Assembly (NCBI GenBank): GCA_900319635.1
Contig: ONPF01000019.1
Span: 1-64,000 of the forward strand
From: an uncultured Eubacteriales bacterium
Lineage (GTDB): Bacteria > Bacillota > Clostridia > Oscillospirales > Oscillospiraceae
DNA: 64,000 bases
Direction of reading: 5' to 3'
The notes beneath the pieces were generated by a model, which saw only the letters and a program-made list of their open reading frames with translations, was not told where the DNA came from and searched no databases. Positions 63,811 through 64,000 of this stretch are shown here, piece after piece (the first letter of the stretch is position 1; every line of letters begins with the position of its first letter). The position numbers were made by a program, and so were the translations under genes.

Positions 63811-63859
63811 TTTCTTGTTAGAAAATGGAAATGCAGGGGATTGAAGCGGGGAGAACAGT

Positions 63860-64000
63860 GTGAAAAAAACCTTCCATGTGTCCGGCAGGACGGAGCTTGC
63901 CGGCAATCATACCGACCACCAGAACGGCCGTATTTTGGCCTCCACCGTGCAGATGGAGCTCACTGCCCGGGTGGAGCCCAACGACAGCGGCCTGATCCGG
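63860..64000 (+). CDS. Galactokinase-like GHMP kinase, 5' part only
   Basis: The window cuts this gene after 47 codons. GTG 63860 follows GGGGAGAACA. The visible KKTFHVSGRTELAGNHTDHQNGR is the substrate-binding segment of galactokinases (usually GRVNLIGEHTDYN). Here the Gly-Glu pair preceding HTD is Gly-Asn and the Tyr is His, as in a clostridial galactokinase-related group. The GHMP ATP motif lies outside the window, so activity cannot be judged. Confidence 0.75.
   Translation, partial: MKKTFHVSGRTELAGNHTDHQNGRILASTVQMELTARVEPNDSGLIR

Overview
The window reads as chromosomal DNA of a GC-rich, anaerobic, spore-forming member of the Clostridia, most likely Oscillospirales/Oscillospiraceae-like. 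The support is two CotF-type coat proteins, a YtvI-type sporulation membrane protein, an oxygen-sensitive class III ribonucleotide reductase with its radical-SAM activase, a phosphotransbutyrylase, many clean TTGACA/TATAAT-type promoters with 16-18 bp spacers, strong purine-rich ribosome binding sites, and abundant hairpin-type intergenic repeats. No rRNA, tRNA, CRISPR array, transposase or prophage was seen.

Layout. 1-3200: an XRE regulator divergent from a zinc-ribbon protein, a small membrane protein, and a coat-protein pair. 3400-8960: two potassium uptake systems head to tail (ktrBA on plus; trkA-trkH-comEA-like on minus). 9000-14830 (minus): an AMP-forming acyl-CoA ligase with an E2-like acyltransferase, then a family of related lipoproteins including one interrupted by an in-frame stop. 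15025-20322: glmS divergent from nrdG-nrdD, with two NrdR-box-like sites; NrdD carries a fused redoxin. 20800-27010: a YdjC-type deacetylase with a YfhO membrane protein, thioredoxin reductase, and an ECF sigma/regulator pair. 27125-32220: hrcA-grpE-dnaK-dnaJ under CIRCE. 32370-42640: MarR, MFS, GDPD, DUF378, a candidate small RNA, MscS, an antiporter, a second sigma/regulator pair and a lipoprotein. 42690-43940: a cobalamin-riboswitch-controlled ECF S component and DUF4430 protein. 44067-45960: an AT-rich restriction-modification island. 46215-50384: an ATPase, DUF896, a deoxynucleotidase, aspartokinase and YtvI. 50467-51089: an XRE repressor divergent from a small membrane protein. 51224-55366: a MotA/TolQ-like plus MotB/OmpA-like proton-motor pair followed by a two-component system. 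55421-58543: a VTC polyphosphate polymerase, DUF4956 and a DUF4353-like lipoprotein. 58655-64000: rsmE, an M42 peptidase, ptb, an HD protein, an aminotransferase and the start of a galactokinase-like gene.

The best candidates for something new are the orphan ZorAB-like motor pair with a long external coiled coil and no flagellar or defence partners; the 35.7 kb candidate small RNA; the XRE/small-membrane-protein module with twin operators; the lipoprotein family with a nonsense-interrupted zinc-ribbon member; and the repeat ecology. Heptanucleotide tracts start at gene stop codons in at least ten places, three of them forming inverted-repeat-bounded elements. One hairpin family supplies the Shine-Dalgarno sequence of two genes. 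Another repeat sits inside the cobalamin riboswitch.
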